Below are positions 61,138-64,000 of a stretch of DNA of 64,000 nt, piece by piece (position 1 is the stretch's first letter; each line of letters begins with the position of its first letter). The position numbers were made by a program, and so were the translations under genes. This stretch comes from Circinella umbellata (Eukaryota > Mucoromycota > Mucoromycetes > Mucorales > Lichtheimiaceae). Location of the stretch: assembly GCA_025093555.1 (NCBI GenBank), contig JAIWNF010000003.1, forward strand, positions 992,001-1,056,000. The letters run 5' to 3'. The notes beneath the pieces were generated by a model. It was not told the origin of the DNA. It made no database searches and saw only the letters and a list, made by a program, of their open reading frames with translations.

Positions 61138-62461
61138 TTTTGTTTTGAAGGTATTTATTTCATAGGATAGGAAAGTGGAAAGTAATTTTTAATAGCTGCA
61201 GGATTTATTTTTGACAATAAAGAGAACCAGAAAAAAAAAGTCAGTTTTCTCTACTCGATTTATTCTTTTTGTTTGTGTATAATAAACAATAAACTTGTTT
61301 TCTCTTTTTCTCCATGACCACTGATGACAACGATAATGAAATATGCGATCCTGCTACTCAAGAGTTTCAAAAAATAGAGTCAATTTAAAGATATATCCCG
61401 AAAGACAAAAGTAAACGGTCCCTAGGTTCGGGCCCGGGAGCAGCACATCCCACGGCATGCTCTTGAATTTTTAATTCAGAAAGAAACAAAGTAAAAACTT
61501 CCTTATTTTCGAGCGTTATCTTTCAAAGGAGCAGGTCCAAAAAACGCATCCCATCAATCAGAAAAAAAAAAAGAAGTAACAATAGTTAGTCTTCGACTTA
61601 TGCCAATAACATATAACCTGCACCACACTATCTTTACGTGTCAAAAAAAAAAGAAACATGATAACTATTTACTCTGAGCAACGATCGCTTTAAAGTACCG
61701 TAATAAATGTCAGTTCTAGCCAGTATATATCGAATTATCAAGTACCAAAAGTTTTTAAAAGAAAGTACCAGTACATGTTTAAGGCCCTTTTTATGATCTA
61801 TAGTGCGGTAATTCTAAAACATAGACATGATAGTAAGGCAGGATCAATGACACGACTCCAGTATGGCACTACTTTTGGTTACTGTCAATATGTATTTTAT
61901 CTTTAAGACACTTACAGTATTTTTGATTCAGCAGTGTTTCCCTAAAAACGATTTCACATACAGTTGTGTAATATCACAGTCAATCACTAAAAGCGGCCTT
62001 AGTGATAAGCTACGTGAAATTTTTAGGATATGCATTTATCAAATAAAAGGCTGGATTCGGTTCACTAACTATTTTTTGCTTTTATGCATAAGAATATTTA
62101 CTTTTCAATTTACAAACACGTCAAGAATTGTTTTGCCACTATATAATCAAGATCCATATTAAGAACTTGTTGAATTCAATATTATGAAGAAGCACAGCAA
62201 ACATTCTGCCACAGCTAACTAAATAATAGAGGAAGAGCTTCTGCTGGTCATTAGTTTATTCTATGGCTACCTTATTATATGGAAGGTTTCGGTAACTTAT
62301 GTTAATGAGAATGATTTCTTTTTTACAAGAATTCCGACTTCTTTCTTCAATAGATCACTTTGAAACCTTTGATACATAAAACTAAGAAAATAATTTTGAT
62401 TAAAAAGAACTATTTACACTACTACATTTGAGAAAAATGGTTTTATTTATAAAATGAATAA
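61138..62461. other. Intergenic region with an orphan start-like ORF and GC-rich patch
   Basis: After a TC-rich leader an ATG at 61314 opens a 24-codon frame (D-P-A-T-Q-E-F in its middle) that stops at 61388; it may be a relic first exon. At 61,420-61,460 a GC-rich patch (GGTTCGGGCCCGGGAGCAGC) stands out but shows no tRNA cloverleaf. The rest is AT-rich; a weak 99-codon frame at 61,863-62,162 has no coding character. Confidence 0.45.
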
Positions 62462-63845
62462 TTATATCGGTTGGAGATGTAAATTATGGCATTCGGGAAG
62501 CGGGCATAGATGATCTGTTCGGTATCGGGACTTATGAGACGAGGTCGAGCATGAAGAAGAAATATTTCGGTCGGTTGGTTGAAAGGAATGTTTTGGAAAA
62601 AAATTTGTAATGAGTGCGTGAGTCGGGGCGAATGACGGTGATGGTAGAATGATTTGTAAGTAAGGTAGCTCAGCTAAAGCAGTCAAAATTACCTCTGTTA
62701 TATGCTGTTCCCAGTATACAACACGTAGCTGTCGGCATTGGGAAACGAGAGAAGCAAGGACGTCTATTACATTAATGTTTTGGCGCCAGTTTCTTGATCT
62801 ACCCCAAGGTACACGTATGTGGAGGAATTGGAGGGTGTTGGCGACGTAGAAAGATATTCCATTTAAGTCGTTTATGCTGATTGAAGGTGCCTGGGGAGAT
62901 GTGTGTATATCGTAGTTGAGTGAGAGCATTTGAAGCGGATGTATATGGTGTGGATGCTGTATGATGTGAAGGTCGTGGCGTAGTGGATGACGCATGGCAT
63001 CATTAGCAGAGATGGTAAAGGACAGTAAAAGTTGGTGGGCAAAGTTCAATGATATATGTAATGTGGTTTCGGAAAAAGGTGTTAGGTCCCAATACTAGCT
63101 CTTGTAAATGGATGGACTGTTGCAACGTGGCGTCAATAAACCGAAAAAGTAAAATGGGATCACTTGCGTCTATGTGATCAATCGTAAGTCTTGTAAGAAA
63201 AGGAATCTGGTTGCGAATATAAACAAATCGGGAGAGAAGGTGTATTCGGTGAAGATGGAAGTTACGTAACGTAGTATTTGTAGCGATCAAAGTGAAAAAC
63301 ATATTGGCGTTATCAGAAGAAAAAGTAGTTTGATGTAAGAAGAGGTTTTGTAGTGTAGTGAAGTTTAATTGAAAAAATCGGTAAATGTAGTCAAATCCAG
63401 CTCTATGCATTACTACAAAATTTTACGTGTTTGAAATATTACACAAATTGATACATTTTTTCAGCTCTTTATTTAGTTGGAAGACAAAAACAAAATTACA
63501 TACCTGCTGTCTGAATTTGACAATAGCGGTCGATAATCAATGATGTTAAAAACACCATTTCCGGTGACATCACAATATACGGTATAGGTAATCCATGAAG
63601 CCACCGTCCAACCAAGGGCCGTTCTTCACTATTGTTGAGATTCTGGAGTACGGGTGTTTGTTCGAAAATACATTTTTCATCCGCACCCAGACAACGTTCA
63701 TCAATCGATCGCGCCAGTACCAACTTACGTCGAGGCACTGAAGAAATTGAAAAAAATTAAGATACGAAAATATACTGATTAAAAGCTCATTGGGAACATG
63801 AGGTAAAAAATCAAAAGAGTTTTGATGCTGATTGTGGTGGTTCAT
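62462..63845 (-). pseudogene. F-box / leucine-rich-repeat-like gene with two frameshifts
   Basis: Minus strand. Exon 1 (63845-63504) starts with an F-box: F-L-P-H-V-P-N-E-L-L-I-S-I-F-S-Y-L, then C-L-D-V-S-W-Y-W-R-D-R-L-M. A GTATGT...TAG intron (63413-63503) joins it to exon 2 (63412-62462), which codes LRR-like units (T-L-Q-N-L-F-L-H, L-R-N-F-H-L-H-R, L-T-R-L-T-I-D-H, L-Q-E-L-V-L-G). The frame shifts near a run of five A's after W-V-R-M-K in exon 1 and near TTTTT after L-V-L-G-P-N-T in exon 2 (about 63,070). On either side the text is coding, and the splice phase fits once both shifts are allowed for. F-box/LRR proteins are SCF ubiquitin-ligase receptors. It may be a recent pseudogene, or intact with two indel errors in the sequence. 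Confidence 0.6.
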
Positions 63846-64000
63846 AGTAGTGATTGATGTACGTAGATATAAACCGGATGTTTGAGATGTTATTGAATGG
63901 GAAAAAAGGAAGTATAGATGAATAAGTAAAAAATAAAGTCGTTCAGTAAAGTTGGTTTATATATTCTTTAAGAATCAGCAATTCTCGCAATAATGGGAAA
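63846..64000. other. Right-edge upstream region
   Basis: Upstream flank of the F-box gene; AT-rich, no feature seen. Confidence 0.5.

Noticed and set aside
61401..61460. GC-rich GGTTCGGGCCC patch as a tRNA
   Set aside because: The supposed T-stem arms are not complementary and no acceptor, D- or anticodon stem can be drawn.
61863..62162. 99-codon open frame
   Set aside because: Composition is that of AT-rich noncoding DNA; no leader, splice signal or protein-like pattern.

Overview
The window looks like nuclear DNA of a Mucoromycota fungus, most likely a member of the Mucorales. The reasons are an AT-rich base composition, many short GT-AG introns (about 60-150 bp), T- or TC-rich tracts before start codons, and fungal housekeeping genes. 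The species is an inference; nothing here fixes it.

Region 1 (about 1-17,800) is gene-poor and shaped by mobile elements. It holds a Crypton-like tyrosine-recombinase gene broken by a 7-bp tandem duplication, and a Fanzor (eukaryotic TnpB-like RNA-guided nuclease) gene that keeps its RuvC residues but is split by three frameshifts. Between and around them are four small genes that appear to belong to an RFX-type theme. Three encode short proteins with one predicted winged-helix domain, and all three have their only intron at the same place, inside a tryptophan codon (TG|G). The fourth is an eight-exon gene that encodes the RFX regulatory/dimerisation half with no DNA-binding domain. Noncoding DNA upstream of the Fanzor gene carries a dispersed repeat, a perfect palindrome and a GC-rich island.

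Region 2 (about 18,178-61,137) is ordinary, fairly dense euchromatin. In order it encodes a TPR/F-box/LRR protein (Dia2/Pof3-like), importin beta-1 (Kap95), a dysferlin-domain peroxin of the Pex23/Pex24 family, a DUF4112 membrane protein, an unknown 187-residue protein, a Crz1-like C2H2 factor, a PHD/extended-PHD protein resembling AF10/AF17, RNA polymerase I subunit A49, an F-box-like protein, a MutL homolog of the Mlh2/human PMS1 type, inositol polyphosphate multikinase, NADPH-cytochrome P450 reductase, a large possibly MACPF-like protein, and a small protein with a textbook PCNA-interacting (PIP) box. Exon chains were rebuilt by eye; in almost every case the summed exon length is a whole number of codons.

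Region 3 (61,138-64,000) holds an AT-rich gap and an F-box/leucine-rich gene on the minus strand with two apparent frameshifts near homopolymers.

The most unusual content is in the first 10 kb: separate genes for RFX-like winged helices and for an RFX dimerisation module, interleaved with a Crypton-like gene and a Fanzor gene. Whether these proteins work together is a hypothesis.
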